From the NCBI GenBank assembly GCA_028280515.1, contig JANQLP010000056.1, forward strand, positions 1 to 64,000: a stretch of DNA of 64,000 bases, written 5' to 3'. Shown piece after piece: positions 28,060 through 37,466 of the stretch. A program made the translations under genes and the position numbers. Source of the stretch: Hyphomicrobiales bacterium (lineage in GTDB: Bacteria; Pseudomonadota; Alphaproteobacteria; Rhizobiales; Methyloligellaceae). Numbering within the stretch: position 1 is the stretch's first letter; each line of letters opens with the position of its first letter. The notes under the pieces were generated by a model that searched no databases, had not been told where the DNA came from, and worked only from the letters and a program-made list of their open reading frames with translations.

Positions 28060-29033
28060 CGCACATCGCGCAGTTTCGGGTTGAAGTAGTTGCCGACCAT
28101 CTCGATTAGGATGTTGATCGAAATGAACATGGCGCCAAAGATGACCGAAGCTGCCTGCAGCATCGCGATGTCGCTTCCGCCTAGCGAACGAATAATCAAG
28201 AATCCCAGACCGGGGTATCCGAATATGTTCTCAACGATGAGAACCCCGCCCATGAAAATCACCAGATTGATGCCAATCGCGACGAGGATTGAAGAAGCCG
28301 CGTTTCTCAACGCGTGATCCCACATTATCGTTCGCCACTTTAGGCCCCGCAAAAAAGCAGACTGAATGTACGGCGTGGCAAAAATCTCGGACAATGCAGA
28401 TTGAGTCACCCTGGTCAGATAAGGGATGAGTGTGAGTGCCAAGGCAAGCGCCGGCAACACCGTCGCCCGCAACTTATCGAAGCCGTCACCGAAGGCCATA
28501 TCGAGGGAACTCTGCGGCGGGAACAGCCCGGCACCCAGTGCCAACACGTAGATTAAGATGATCGCGTACACGAAGTCCGGGATAGCCAAGAAAAAGCTGA
28601 CGACTATGATGTAGTAGGGATTGACTCTGTCGCGGAAAGATGCGGCCCATATGCCCAACAAGAGCGCTATTGGGACAGAGATCGCAACCGCCATCCCTGA
28701 GAGCATTGCCGTGTTTCCGAGAGCAGGATACAAGTCATCGGAGATCGGCCTACTCGTCACGATAGACACGCCGAAGTCGCCGTGCACCATATCAGCTGCC
28801 CAATCAAGGTACCGATCAATGAAGGGCCGATCCAACTGATTTCTGTCGACAAACGCCCGAATCTGCTCTTCGTCCACGTATCGTCCCAAAGCGCTCTTCG
28901 CCACTTCGGTCGGTGTCCGGAAACTCGTGGCACCGAACGTCAGAATCGACAGAAGAACGATTGCCATCACTCCGACCAGTAACTTCACGAACAATCGCCA
29001 AACGATTGGTGGCATTCGAAATCTACCGGTCAT
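28056..29033 (-). CDS. ABC transporter permease, DppB type
   Basis: This 325-residue permease is the partner of the DppC-type subunit. An N-terminal TM helix is followed by the periplasmic segment with LDRPFIDRYLDWAADMVHGD and FGVSIVTSRPI, family hallmarks. Further TM segments and the coupling loop (FLRGLKWRTIMWDHALRNAA) follow. It sits 260 bp downstream of the binding-protein gene, separated by a small hairpin. Confidence 0.94.
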   Translation of the reverse strand: MTGRFRMPPIVWRLFVKLLVGVMAIVLLSILTFGATSFRTPTEVAKSALGRYVDEEQIRAFVDRNQLDRPFIDRYLDWAADMVHGDFGVSIVTSRPISDDLYPALGNTAMLSGMAVAISVPIALLLGIWAASFRDRVNPYYIIVVSFFLAIPDFVYAIILIYVLALGAGLFPPQSSLDMAFGDGFDKLRATVLPALALALTLIPYLTRVTQSALSEIFATPYIQSAFLRGLKWRTIMWDHALRNAASSILVAIGINLVIFMGGVLIVENIFGYPGLGFLIIRSLGGSDIAMLQAASVIFGAMFISINILIEMVGNYFNPKLRDVR

Positions 29034-29062
29034 CGCTGTACCGCCATCCCATTCAACAAATC

Positions 29063-29079
29063 TCGCCAGGGTTTGGCGA
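29063..29079 (-). terminator. Small hairpin, possible attenuator between binding protein and permease genes
   Basis: TCGCCA-AACCC-TGGCGA on the transcribed strand, 30 bp before the permease start and followed by GATTTGTTG. It could reduce read-through so that the binding protein is made in excess over the membrane subunits. The T-run is weak. Confidence 0.3.
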
Positions 29080-29295
29080 ACCTCCTACTCACGTCGCCAC
29101 CCGGTCCAGTAAACACGCTGGCAGAAGTCACGAGAGGCTAGCCTTATCCATGGTTGAAGCAACACCGCGCATTCGATCGCGATTGAAGGAGACATCCGAA
29201 CCAAATGGGCCAAGTGTATTCTCTGAAGCTCGAAGCGGCCTCGTCCAAAGACACCCGGCACCATTCGTTCGTTTGTGTGGCCCCAATCAACCGGC

Positions 29296-30879
29296 TTATT
29301 CGTGCAGGTATGCTTCCGTGAACAATTTGGTATCGCGCGCGGAATCGATATCGTAACCGGCGATGTCCTTCACCGCTCGATAGCCATACTGATACAATGG
29401 AACGAAACGCGCGCACACTTCTGCCGTGTCCTTATGGATCTTCCTATAGATCTCGATGCGCTCTTGATCATCGGCAATCGATGCCTTCTGGTAGAGTTCA
29501 TCGAAGTCTGGGACATAGCATTCGGCTCCGTTGTACGGCCCATCGTTCGTCGACCAGCCCAGCATGACTGACGGATGTTGATAGGAAAACGTGGTGATGA
29601 AGAACGGCTTCACCATCCAAACCTGATCCCAGTATGTTTCCGCAGGATGTTGCTGGATGGACACGCGAATGCCGGCATCAGCCAACGATTCCGCAACAAC
29701 GGCAGAGAAGTCTGCATAAAGATCGTTGCCTCCCATTGACCAAAGCTCGATATCGAGCCCATCCGGGTAACCGGCCTTTGCGAGATGTTCCTTCGCGGCG
29801 GCGACATCGCGCGTCCAGCCCGCCAACTCCTCTGGAAAGAACGGGCTACTCTGCGGAACAAGCGCATCATAAGCCAATGAACCGCGCCCCTGGAACACCA
29901 AGTCAAGAATTCGCTCCCGGTCCAGCGCCAACTTAATCGCAGCAATCACATCGGGATTATCAAACGGTGCCAGGTTAGCGTTCGCCTCCATAAACATCGT
30001 GCCAATAATGCCCGCATTCTCCAATTCAGCGGCATCGCTTGATTCGACCAACGGCACTTGGTCTGCCACGATCTCTGTCGCTAAATTCGCAGGGCCACTG
30101 AGCACCGCGTTCACGCGGGCGAACGTATCCGCGATCGTAACGCCACGGACACCATCAAGATATGGCAGTCCTTCCTGCCAATAATCATCGTTACGCTCGA
30201 CCTCGTAGCTTTCGGTAGCCTTGAACGACACGTGCTTGAAGGGGCCGGTCCCAATGACACCGTCGGGTGAACTCGGGTCGAAACCTTCTGGAGTGATACC
30301 GGCGGCGAAGTTTGACAGCGCCATGTAGACGAGCCTTGACGGGCTTTTCAAGTTCAGGACCAGAGTGTGCTCGTCCTTGACCTGAACGCCATCGGCGTCG
30401 AGGACCGCAGCAAGGGCCGCGCGGGTCGACCCCTTCAAGTTTGGGTCGAGAATTCGCCGGATTGTCGCGGCGGCGTCGGCTGCCGTAAGCGGCGTTCCAT
30501 CATGAAATCTCACGTCCTTACGTATGTTGATCGTCCAGACCGTTGCGTCCTCATTGATCTCCCAACTCTCAGCGAGGTAAGGGACTGGATTGAGATCGGC
30601 GTCTCGGAGGAAAAGAGGCTCGTAAACTAGCCAAAGATAGCCCTCACTAAACTCGGACTCGCTGGTCAACGGGTCGGGACCATCGCTAACCGCCCCGTCC
30701 TGCCAGACAACGACCGCAACACCTCCCTGCTCGGGCTCGGCAGCAATCGCTTGCAACATACCAAACGATAACAAGCAAACAGCAATTGTCAGGCAGCCGA
30801 ATAGCCTTTGAAACCGGCCTGGTGACAGACGGCAAAACTCATCGCGAACAACGTCCGCACCCCTCACGTTCTCCGACAT
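29296..30879 (-). CDS. ABC transporter substrate-binding protein, family 5
   Basis: This 527-residue periplasmic binding protein is of the peptide/opine/nickel class. A long n-region is followed by a hydrophobic signal (LTIAVCLLSFGMLQAIAA) with likely cleavage after AIA. The mature part shows family-5 motifs: YLWLVYEPLFLRDADLNPVP, LAESWEINEDATVWTINIRK and DVRFHDGTPLTAADAAATIRR. GAGGAGGT five bases upstream is a strong ribosome site. It defines the substrate of the importer, which cannot be predicted from sequence. A perfect direct-repeat operator lies 112 bp upstream. Confidence 0.94.
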   Translation of the reverse strand: MSENVRGADVVRDEFCRLSPGRFQRLFGCLTIAVCLLSFGMLQAIAAEPEQGGVAVVVWQDGAVSDGPDPLTSESEFSEGYLWLVYEPLFLRDADLNPVPYLAESWEINEDATVWTINIRKDVRFHDGTPLTAADAAATIRRILDPNLKGSTRAALAAVLDADGVQVKDEHTLVLNLKSPSRLVYMALSNFAAGITPEGFDPSSPDGVIGTGPFKHVSFKATESYEVERNDDYWQEGLPYLDGVRGVTIADTFARVNAVLSGPANLATEIVADQVPLVESSDAAELENAGIIGTMFMEANANLAPFDNPDVIAAIKLALDRERILDLVFQGRGSLAYDALVPQSSPFFPEELAGWTRDVAAAKEHLAKAGYPDGLDIELWSMGGNDLYADFSAVVAESLADAGIRVSIQQHPAETYWDQVWMVKPFFITTFSYQHPSVMLGWSTNDGPYNGAECYVPDFDELYQKASIADDQERIEIYRKIHKDTAEVCARFVPLYQYGYRAVKDIAGYDIDSARDTKLFTEAYLHE

Positions 30880-30990
30880 GGAGACCTCCTCTAGTTATTA
30901 GTTATGGAAGTTGCTGACAACAACTTCACTCTTCATACCAGAGAAAGGGTCACGCTCTTTTACTTCGCAGTCAATCTACGATCACCATAT

Positions 30991-31005
30991 TTAGCAAAAA
31001 TTAGC
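30991..31005 (+). promoter_or_regulatory. Direct-repeat operator E: TTAGC-N5-TTAGC
   Basis: TTAGC AAAAA TTAGC is the only perfect repeat of the family. It lies 112 bp upstream of the binding-protein gene of the ABC importer. The rest of the 395-bp gap (30880-31274) shows no gene. Confidence 0.65.
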
Positions 31006-31274
31006 GGGTTCTTAAGAAAAAGCGCGATGCACGCAAAATAACGAGGCTCAGGAGGGCCTCGAATACACAGCTCACTATTTAGCTACGCTTTCTGCGCCGG
31101 TTCGGTTCAAACACCATCGGGTGACTGCGCCCAACCCTGATGCGACCTGCTCCAATCGCCGAAGCACGGAGATCGAACGCATCCCAGTTATGCAACCTCG
31201 AAGTATCAGCCGGATGCATCACACGAAGAGATTGACTGTCCTCCTTTAGCTGCGCGCATCATGCTTAACTAGGG

Positions 31275-32234
31275 TTAATCCCCGTCGGAATCATCGATTG
31301 CGCGACCTAGCGGAACGTAGACAACTGCGAGGATTCTCCATTTGCCGTCAACCTTGGCAAGCGTAACGACCTCCTTCGAACTCCGGCTGGCATTCTCGGA
31401 ACCATCGACAACCAGTGTGTGAGCGACAGCAATCCTCTGGCCCTTTACGTTAATCGACTCGATTTCGTTCTTCGACTTCCCGAAACCTGGCTCGTTTTCT
31501 CGCGTCGTCCAGTAACTCTTTGCCGCGTCGACATCTCCGTAGAAACACAGTGTCTCGGTTCGGTCTTCACCGTATTCAACGCCGATCACACCTGACGCTT
31601 CCGAGAACAAGGGATCTAGTAAGTCCTTGTCTTGGTTTCTGACTCCATCCCAATAGTTAGCAAGGACTCGCGTGATCGCTTTCCGATCTGCGGACTCGCT
31701 GGCGCGCGACATCTTTGGAGATACGCCGGCATTTGCCGTCAGCATAGAAGCTGCGATGCTAGGCTGAGGAGCAAACCCTTTCACGGCGATCTTCCAACGA
31801 CCATCGACGTTCACGAGCGTAAATGCGTCAAGCCACTCGTTGTCTGGCTGCGACCGATCGGTGAAATAGACAAACAGAGACGCGACACCATGCTTTGACA
31901 CCTCGATGTCTTCAACTCTGGAGGTGGCATCCTTGAAGCCGTCCGGATTGGATCGCTCCGCCCAATTCACGATGGCAGCGGTCATATCGTTCTTCGTTGG
32001 CGATACAAAAAACACGGTGCCATCTACCGCCTTTTCGACGCCCGGATACAGGCCCGGTTGTAGCAGCGCCCGCTCCAATAATGTTCTGTTTTGCGTGAGA
32101 AGGCCTTCATGGAAGTCGTCCATTGAAAGCATCACCGCCTGTGTCAGGGCATCCCTATCCGCAGACCGCGATACTTCAACATGTCTAGTCTCATCAGATG
32201 TTGTGCCGCGCTGTTCTGGCGTAATGGTGTCCAT
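31275..32234 (-). CDS. Tandem NTF2-like (SnoaL/lumazine-binding-type) protein
   Basis: This 319-residue protein is made of two NTF2-like domains. Residues 25-165 contain MLSMDDFHEGLLTQNRTLLE and LDAFTLVNVDGRWKIAVKGF. Residues 180-310 contain RVLANYWDGVRNQDKDLLDP and EVVTLAKVDGKWRILAVVYV. The matching ends of each half indicate internal duplication. NTF2-like folds serve as isomerases, dehydratases, hydrolases or small-molecule binding subunits, so function is open. It is 267 bp downstream of the dimethylformamidase-like gene. No signal peptide is seen. Confidence 0.7.
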   Translation of the reverse strand: MDTITPEQRGTTSDETRHVEVSRSADRDALTQAVMLSMDDFHEGLLTQNRTLLERALLQPGLYPGVEKAVDGTVFFVSPTKNDMTAAIVNWAERSNPDGFKDATSRVEDIEVSKHGVASLFVYFTDRSQPDNEWLDAFTLVNVDGRWKIAVKGFAPQPSIAASMLTANAGVSPKMSRASESADRKAITRVLANYWDGVRNQDKDLLDPLFSEASGVIGVEYGEDRTETLCFYGDVDAAKSYWTTRENEPGFGKSKNEIESINVKGQRIAVAHTLVVDGSENASRSSKEVVTLAKVDGKWRILAVVYVPLGRAIDDSDGD

Positions 32235-32448
32235 GTTCGAGAACTTCTTTATCTTGATCTATCAACCACGAACGACGCTCCAAGGTCTCGTCATCGGCTA
32301 AGCTTGACGCAGAGCGACTCAACGGAAGTCCAACAAGTCAACTCGTAACCGCACGCGTCCCATCGGTGGTTCCGATACCAGTGGTCGTGTTACAGCATTC
32401 GCTCATTGGGTTCAGTATCAGCGTCGGCCGAGGGTAACGGTAGCGCAA

Positions 32449-32463
32449 ACTAAATAATGCTAA
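32449..32463 (-). promoter_or_regulatory. Direct-repeat operator F: TTAGC-N5-TTAGT
   Basis: Read on the minus strand: TTAGC ATTAT TTAGT. It lies in the 267-bp gap, 215 bp upstream of the tandem NTF2-like gene. Confidence 0.55.
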
Positions 32464-32501
32464 ATCGGCTAAAGAGGGTGCAAAATGGTCGGCGTCTGGA
32501 G

Positions 32502-34775
32502 TCACAAAGACGATTCGCGTGCGCCACCCTCGTCCAGAAACGCTCGGAGCACATTCCCCGTTATGCGGGCGATATCGTTGTCGAAGTCATTCCACGCGAT
32601 CGAGTTCAGCCAGTGTATCGAGCCGACGTGAAAGGTTCGTCCACCGTTCGGACTTTCAAACATGGCTATGTCTGCACCAACAAGCGGGCTTCTATTACCT
32701 TCGACCGGGTTGTCCTCCGCCATATAGGCATAGTGCGTACCACGCATGCTCCTCGCATGCGTTCCCTGTGAGGTCGCGAGACGTGCAATCCTAACCGGCC
32801 TACCGTAGCCTGCGCCCGAGAAGACGCTCGATATCTCGTGGCCGGCCGCAGAGTTCTGGCCATAGCCGAAGTCGCCGAACTTACTCTGGTCTACGCCATC
32901 AAAGACAAAAGAAAACTCCGACTCATAGCTCTCGGGCAGCCGATTGTAGTTGGCGGCTTTGCTCTCTGGCCAGCCCAACGCACAAATGTCCATTCCACAA
33001 GCAAGCCCTGGCGACCGAGCGCGAAGAGTCCAATCAGCGCCGGGTTCTCCCGTCGTTGAGTGGTGTAGCTCAGCTTGCTCAACGCCATACATCGGACTAA
33101 GTCCCTTCCGACATTCGACCAGCCACGGCCTGTTCTTGTCGACAGACGTGACCCAAGAAAACTCGTTGGCCCCGAGCAGCATGACATTGCCGCCTTGGAA
33201 CTGAAAGTCATGCAGTGTGGTCAGGAGTTGATCACTCCAATACTCAGGATGTGACGGGATGATCAACGTGTCGTAACACCGGAGCAGATCACTTCCTTCT
33301 TCATGCAGGACATGTTCGGTCAGCGCGTCATGCTCAAGACCTTCATGCCTGAGCCAAAGTTCCAGATAAATGTCCTCTGCTAGATGCTGCGGCGCATTTG
33401 TGTGGCAGAACTTAACATCCGGTCGCCAGTTCAGTAGCGGCCGGCGCGTACTCGAATACATCACCGCCGACAGGTCCCGATGGCGATCGTAGAATCCACC
33501 ACCCATCTCTAGGTGATCAAATGCCTCCTGTTGTTGCTCGTCGATGTAAAGGTCGTGGTCAAAATTCCACTTAATGTCGAACGGTAGCCACGGCATGTGG
33601 TTCGTCATGATGAACCGCGGTATGGAATGAAAGTGTGTATAAGCGAGATAGTTAAACGTCGAATAGAGTACGGCAATCTTGGCTTTGGGCTTCGCCTCAT
33701 CGCGCGTGGACGGTACAACAAAGAAGGGCACCCAATCCACACGCCCCTCGATCTCTAACTTCAGCGCATAAACCCCTGACGGAAGATCTCTGGGAACTTC
33801 CCAAGCATGTGTCTCCACCCAACCGGCATCTTGCATGTCGTCGGAATGGAAATGTATCGCCCCGTAGTCGTCCGGTGCCTGCCGCCAGTCCAGCTCGCGG
33901 TATGAATAAAATGGCCCCTTCACGGCCCTTGCCGGCACCTGATGCAACCTGCCGTGCGAGTCTCTGCCAGACACGTCGATTATCAGATCGCTGTCCATTT
34001 CGAGAGAGAAGTCCCATTCGCCGATGACATCACTCCGTGACGAACGCGCGCCTGGCCGCTCAATCAAGTCTGCCATGTTGTCGATTTTGCTTGGACCAGA
34101 GAAAATGGTGGGCCGATAGATCCGACCGTCGAAATGCTCCCCGAACCGACTGTCTTTGGAAACAGCAGCAACGGTCAATCTGGCATCTGTGCCGTTCAGG
34201 CATCCACAGCGCATTCTTTTTGCGGTACTACACGTCGTTTCTGATGGCCAGCCAGAGACCAACCACTGATGAACGAATGCTCTGCCAACCTCGGCGTCGT
34301 ACGAAGCCACGGCGCCATACCACTCGCCCTGTATGAGAGGCTGGTCCCCAACAATCTCCGCGGTGCCCTCAGACCCTGCGACAGATAAGACGAGGCAACC
34401 GGTTTCGTCGACCTTCAGCGCATAAATCACGCCATCTTCGTTACTCGCGGACAGAACGGTCTGGATCTCTTCCCCGATGTACATTGGGCGCAGCCATACG
34501 CGAACGGTGAACCCGCGCGCCGACGACAGATCTAGCCCATCGACGATCCCGCATGAACCAGCGATCAACTTCTGCGCGACGCCATTGTACGATCCGTCGA
34601 TCGATGACGCGACCCGCTCGTCGACCACCTTGTCCCGGTCTAGATCAGACGGACCCATCAGGCGAACAATTGACGCAACGTACTCGCGATCCTCGGAATT
34701 CACATAGAATCGCACTGTCTCGCTTCGTTTGACGGAAAGTGGATCCGCATAACCCGTCAGCTTCAGATTTGCCAT
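32502..34775 (-). CDS. N,N-dimethylformamidase large (beta) subunit-like protein
   Basis: The 757 residues match the length and architecture of the DMFase large subunit. The N-terminal region contains a LamG-like beta-sandwich (about 60-220; LSSARGFTVRVWLRPMYIGE). The C-terminal catalytic region has STFNYLAYTHFHSIPRF, GGGFYDRHRDLSAV and SHPEYWS, ending GSIHWLNSIAWNDFDND. In characterised DMFase a mononuclear iron is held by two tyrosines and a glutamate. Candidates here are Y379 (or Y376), Y429 and E511 of HPEYW; this mapping is inferred by spacing. The family hydrolyses small amides. No small subunit gene is adjacent. An operator lies 468 bp upstream. Confidence 0.85.
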   Translation of the reverse strand: MANLKLTGYADPLSVKRSETVRFYVNSEDREYVASIVRLMGPSDLDRDKVVDERVASSIDGSYNGVAQKLIAGSCGIVDGLDLSSARGFTVRVWLRPMYIGEEIQTVLSASNEDGVIYALKVDETGCLVLSVAGSEGTAEIVGDQPLIQGEWYGAVASYDAEVGRAFVHQWLVSGWPSETTCSTAKRMRCGCLNGTDARLTVAAVSKDSRFGEHFDGRIYRPTIFSGPSKIDNMADLIERPGARSSRSDVIGEWDFSLEMDSDLIIDVSGRDSHGRLHQVPARAVKGPFYSYRELDWRQAPDDYGAIHFHSDDMQDAGWVETHAWEVPRDLPSGVYALKLEIEGRVDWVPFFVVPSTRDEAKPKAKIAVLYSTFNYLAYTHFHSIPRFIMTNHMPWLPFDIKWNFDHDLYIDEQQQEAFDHLEMGGGFYDRHRDLSAVMYSSTRRPLLNWRPDVKFCHTNAPQHLAEDIYLELWLRHEGLEHDALTEHVLHEEGSDLLRCYDTLIIPSHPEYWSDQLLTTLHDFQFQGGNVMLLGANEFSWVTSVDKNRPWLVECRKGLSPMYGVEQAELHHSTTGEPGADWTLRARSPGLACGMDICALGWPESKAANYNRLPESYESEFSFVFDGVDQSKFGDFGYGQNSAAGHEISSVFSGAGYGRPVRIARLATSQGTHARSMRGTHYAYMAEDNPVEGNRSPLVGADIAMFESPNGGRTFHVGSIHWLNSIAWNDFDNDIARITGNVLRAFLDEGGARESSL

Positions 34776-35686
34776 ATGCCTTGAACCTCTACCGTATGGT
34801 GACAGGATATCCAGTCACTTCCTCTCCAGGTGTCGCGTCTACGGGCAACTCAAATGCTCGGTCGCACGGAGTGCCGGGTCGCCGCGGACGTATTGGACCT
34901 CTTTTGTTAACGCGTGGATTGGACGAAGGCGGCACAATGATGGAGCCAACGTCCTGGCAACGCTTCACACCCCCCGCCTTATGACTGCATCCAACAACCA
35001 TCTAAGTTGGCTAGCAGAATCGTCCGGCACCCTCATCGGCGCTGATCTCGTTTGTCTTGGCTAACCCCTGGCCAGGGCATCTGCGGATTCAGGGCCAATC
35101 GATCCTTTAGAGCTCACTGCAAGACTCAATCAATCCCAACCGGCGTACATGATGCACTCCACAGTGGCCAAAAGCCTCTTGCTAGCGTGTTGCAGATCGT
35201 ACCTTTGGCTACGCAGGTCGTGTCAACGAGGTGCTCGACAATTTAGGAAAATCTAGCAGCGGAAACGGTGTGAGTTTTTCATGACAATGTCCGTGTGATC
35301 ACTTTGCTCGAATACGGCCGATGCCTTGAGCGCAACGGCGCTACCACTCCGGCCCGACCCGCAGTCGACGATGAAGCTCATTTCGTCACGGAGTTTCGTG
35401 TCTTTGTTACGCCAACCTACTAGGCGCGTTGGCTGAGACATTATCGGCACTCTTATCGGCCGCAAAAAAGTCTTGCCACGGCTCACCGGTTCATCGTTCT
35501 GCAATGGCCCAAAGCAAACGACGACGCCAATTGACGTTAGCGCATAGCTATAGGTGCGTCCGCAAAAGCAATTGGCCATGGCCCGTAACCGTTAGCATAA
35601 ACACCGAAGTGACAAACGCGAGTGGCGGCGAAAAGTGGGCATGTGGCCACGGTTAGCACACAAGCGAGGCCGTCACGGAGCGGCGT
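34776..35686. other. Long intergenic region with one operator
   Basis: About 910 bp between the dimethylformamidase-like and maleylacetate reductase genes. The only feature I can support is the direct-repeat operator at 35243-35257. A minus-strand frame (35253-35579) is open but unconvincing. The region may be decayed DNA. Confidence 0.4.
35243..35257 (+). promoter_or_regulatory. Direct-repeat operator G: TTAGG-N5-CTAGC
   Basis: TTAGG AAAAT CTAGC lies 468 bp upstream of the dimethylformamidase-like gene, farther than the other sites. The first ten bases equal those of operator L, upstream of the 2-oxoacid dehydrogenase operon. Confidence 0.5.
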
Positions 35687-36775
35687 TTAGTCGACAGGTC
35701 TCGGCCCGCCGTCCCAAGCTCGCCTGATCAGCACCTCGACCGACGCAGCGTTCAACGGTACGGGGTTCCAAATGGGTTTCTCCGTTAGCAAACGGACCGC
35801 CAATTCGATTCCTTCTTCGGGCATGCCGATTGTCTTGAGAGAAGTTGGAGCGCCCACCACTCGCGCCAACTTGTGCAGGGCTTCCGAGCCATCTTCCACC
35901 GACCCGGTCAAAGCGACGCCGACGCGCCTCACGACTTCGGGAGCCGCAGATGAGTTGAAATCAACCACGTAAGGCAGCAAAACAGCATGTGTCTCCGCGT
36001 GCGGAAGATTGAAAGCACCTCCAAGTATGTGGCAAAGCTTGTGGTGTAACGCCATGCTGACGGAACCAAGGCAAAGGCCGCACAGCCACGCTCCGTAAAG
36101 GGCATCGTGCCGAGCGTTTGGGTCTTTTGGATTCTCAACGAGTACGGGGATTGCAGAACCAATCGATCGCATCCCTTCTTCGGCCAACAGGGACACGACT
36201 GGATTTCTGTCTGGCGCATACAACGCCTCCACAGCATGTGCTATCGCATTGAATCCCGACGTAACGGTCACCTTAGTCGGCAGCGCCAAAGTCAACTCAG
36301 GATCATAGATAACAGCTCTGGGACGCACTGATTCGTCGCGGAGCGTGGTCTTTCTCCCATCGACTGTCTGACCCAGTATGTCCGTCATTTCGGAGCCCGC
36401 GTATGTTGTGGGGACGGCGATTTGAGGAACGTCCAACCTCAATGCGATGGCTTTCCCCAGTCCGATAGCGGATCCGCCACCGATCGCGACCGTGGCGTCT
36501 GCTCTGTCTCTTATCGCCTTGGATACTGCATCCTCTGTTACTGACATCGGCGTGTGCCGGGTCGCGTTTCTGAACACTCCCACACACCGCGCGTCCAAGA
36601 TCTTGGCTGCTCGTTCTGCGAGTCCCACCCTACCTGGCGTGCAAAGGACGAGAACGCGGCGCAATCCGAGGGCTTCGACTTCGGCGTCTAGGCGGTCGAA
36701 CGATTCCGGACCGAAGACAACGTGGCAAGGCGAGGCATCATAGGTGAATGTCTTCTGCCGTAACTCTTCCTTCAT
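35687..36775 (-). CDS. Maleylacetate reductase
   Basis: This 362-residue iron-type-alcohol-dehydrogenase-fold enzyme reduces maleylacetate to 3-oxoadipate with NAD(P)H, the step after hydroxyquinol ring cleavage. Motifs are VVFGPESFDRLDAEVEAL, the nucleotide loop AIGGGSAIGLGKAIAL, VPTTYAGSEMTDILG and the SMALHHKLCHILGGAFNLPHA segment characteristic of this family. GGGGAA precedes the ATG. It pairs functionally with the intradiol dioxygenase at 18.2 kb. No repeat operator is close to its start; the nearest (H) is 530 bp away. Confidence 0.93.
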   Translation of the reverse strand: MKEELRQKTFTYDASPCHVVFGPESFDRLDAEVEALGLRRVLVLCTPGRVGLAERAAKILDARCVGVFRNATRHTPMSVTEDAVSKAIRDRADATVAIGGGSAIGLGKAIALRLDVPQIAVPTTYAGSEMTDILGQTVDGRKTTLRDESVRPRAVIYDPELTLALPTKVTVTSGFNAIAHAVEALYAPDRNPVVSLLAEEGMRSIGSAIPVLVENPKDPNARHDALYGAWLCGLCLGSVSMALHHKLCHILGGAFNLPHAETHAVLLPYVVDFNSSAAPEVVRRVGVALTGSVEDGSEALHKLARVVGAPTSLKTIGMPEEGIELAVRLLTEKPIWNPVPLNAASVEVLIRRAWDGGPRPVD

Positions 36776-36846
36776 GCTGTTCCCCGGAGGCGCTGTTCTT
36801 GCAATTCAACTCTGAGTCAAGATCCGATGGGTGCTAGCGTGGTGGA

Positions 36847-37073
36847 GTGGCCGACGCCTGTGACAATGAACTCCAACAGCTGCCTTGCGCCATCGGTGAC
36901 CGCGGTTTCGTCGTGATCGAGATATCTATAGTTTCGCTTTCGTCAAAGACCTGTCTCCAGATGAATTTGGTGAGATCTATGGCGCGGTTTTCCAACGTGT
37001 ATCGGACAATACGACCAGTCCGCTGTTAGCGCGGCGAGGGAATTGGCTCTTTCACTACCACCGTGGAGGCTGA
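36847..37073 (+). pseudogene. Possible relic of a TauD/TfdA-type dioxygenase
   Basis: One frame reads NELQQLPCAIGDRGFVVIE. After a frame change near 36925 another reads FVKDLSPDEFGEIYGAVFQRV, ending GNWLFHYHRGG then TGA. The pair resembles the N-terminal region of 2-oxoglutarate-dependent TauD-family oxygenases (a GFVV strand, then a DLSPDEF helix start). It is short, frameshifted and lacks the HxD iron motif, so at best it is a fragment. Confidence 0.3.
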
Positions 37074-37306
37074 TTAGACGGAACAGGACCGGTCGCACGT
37101 TAGAGGAAACGAACAAGTTACCTTCAGGAACGGTCTGGCAGTTTCCCCAGAGCGATTGACTGACTTGGCGACTGGGTGCTCAACACTGCAGGTGCAAACC
37201 GATTTGAAGACTCCACAGTCCTGCAACAGTCAGACGGCCATCAACTGGAACCGTTCCTCATTGCGGGTTTCTTCCATGAACGACGTGGATGGTCGAGGCC
37301 CTTTGC

Positions 37307-37321
37307 GCTAAATCATCCTAA
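37307..37321 (-). promoter_or_regulatory. Direct-repeat operator H: TTAGG-N5-TTAGC
   Basis: Read on the minus strand: TTAGG ATGAT TTAGC, both half-sites complete. It lies 146 bp upstream of the glyoxalase-type gene on the plus strand and could also act on the minus-strand maleylacetate reductase gene. Confidence 0.6.
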
Positions 37322-37466
37322 ATCGACATGCAAACGTCTCAGACCAGCTGTTGTCCGCCGCATGGTGTGGCTATGATTCGCTCACAGCAGTATTTACGCC
37401 AAGAAAGCCGCTCACTACGTGTGTCGTCTTCGCGGCTACTTGATTAGAATGTGAGGGCCACACCAG

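Noticed and set aside
31264-31278. TTAAC-N5-TTAAT with 10-bp period
   Set aside because: Overlaps the stop of the NTF2-like gene, lacks the G of the half-site, and is not upstream of any gene.
35253-35579. Minus-strand frame with FIVDCGSGRSGSAVALKA, like the start of a GMC or FAD oxidoreductase
   Set aside because: Only a loose GxGxxG pattern; no further family motif and no ribosome site.
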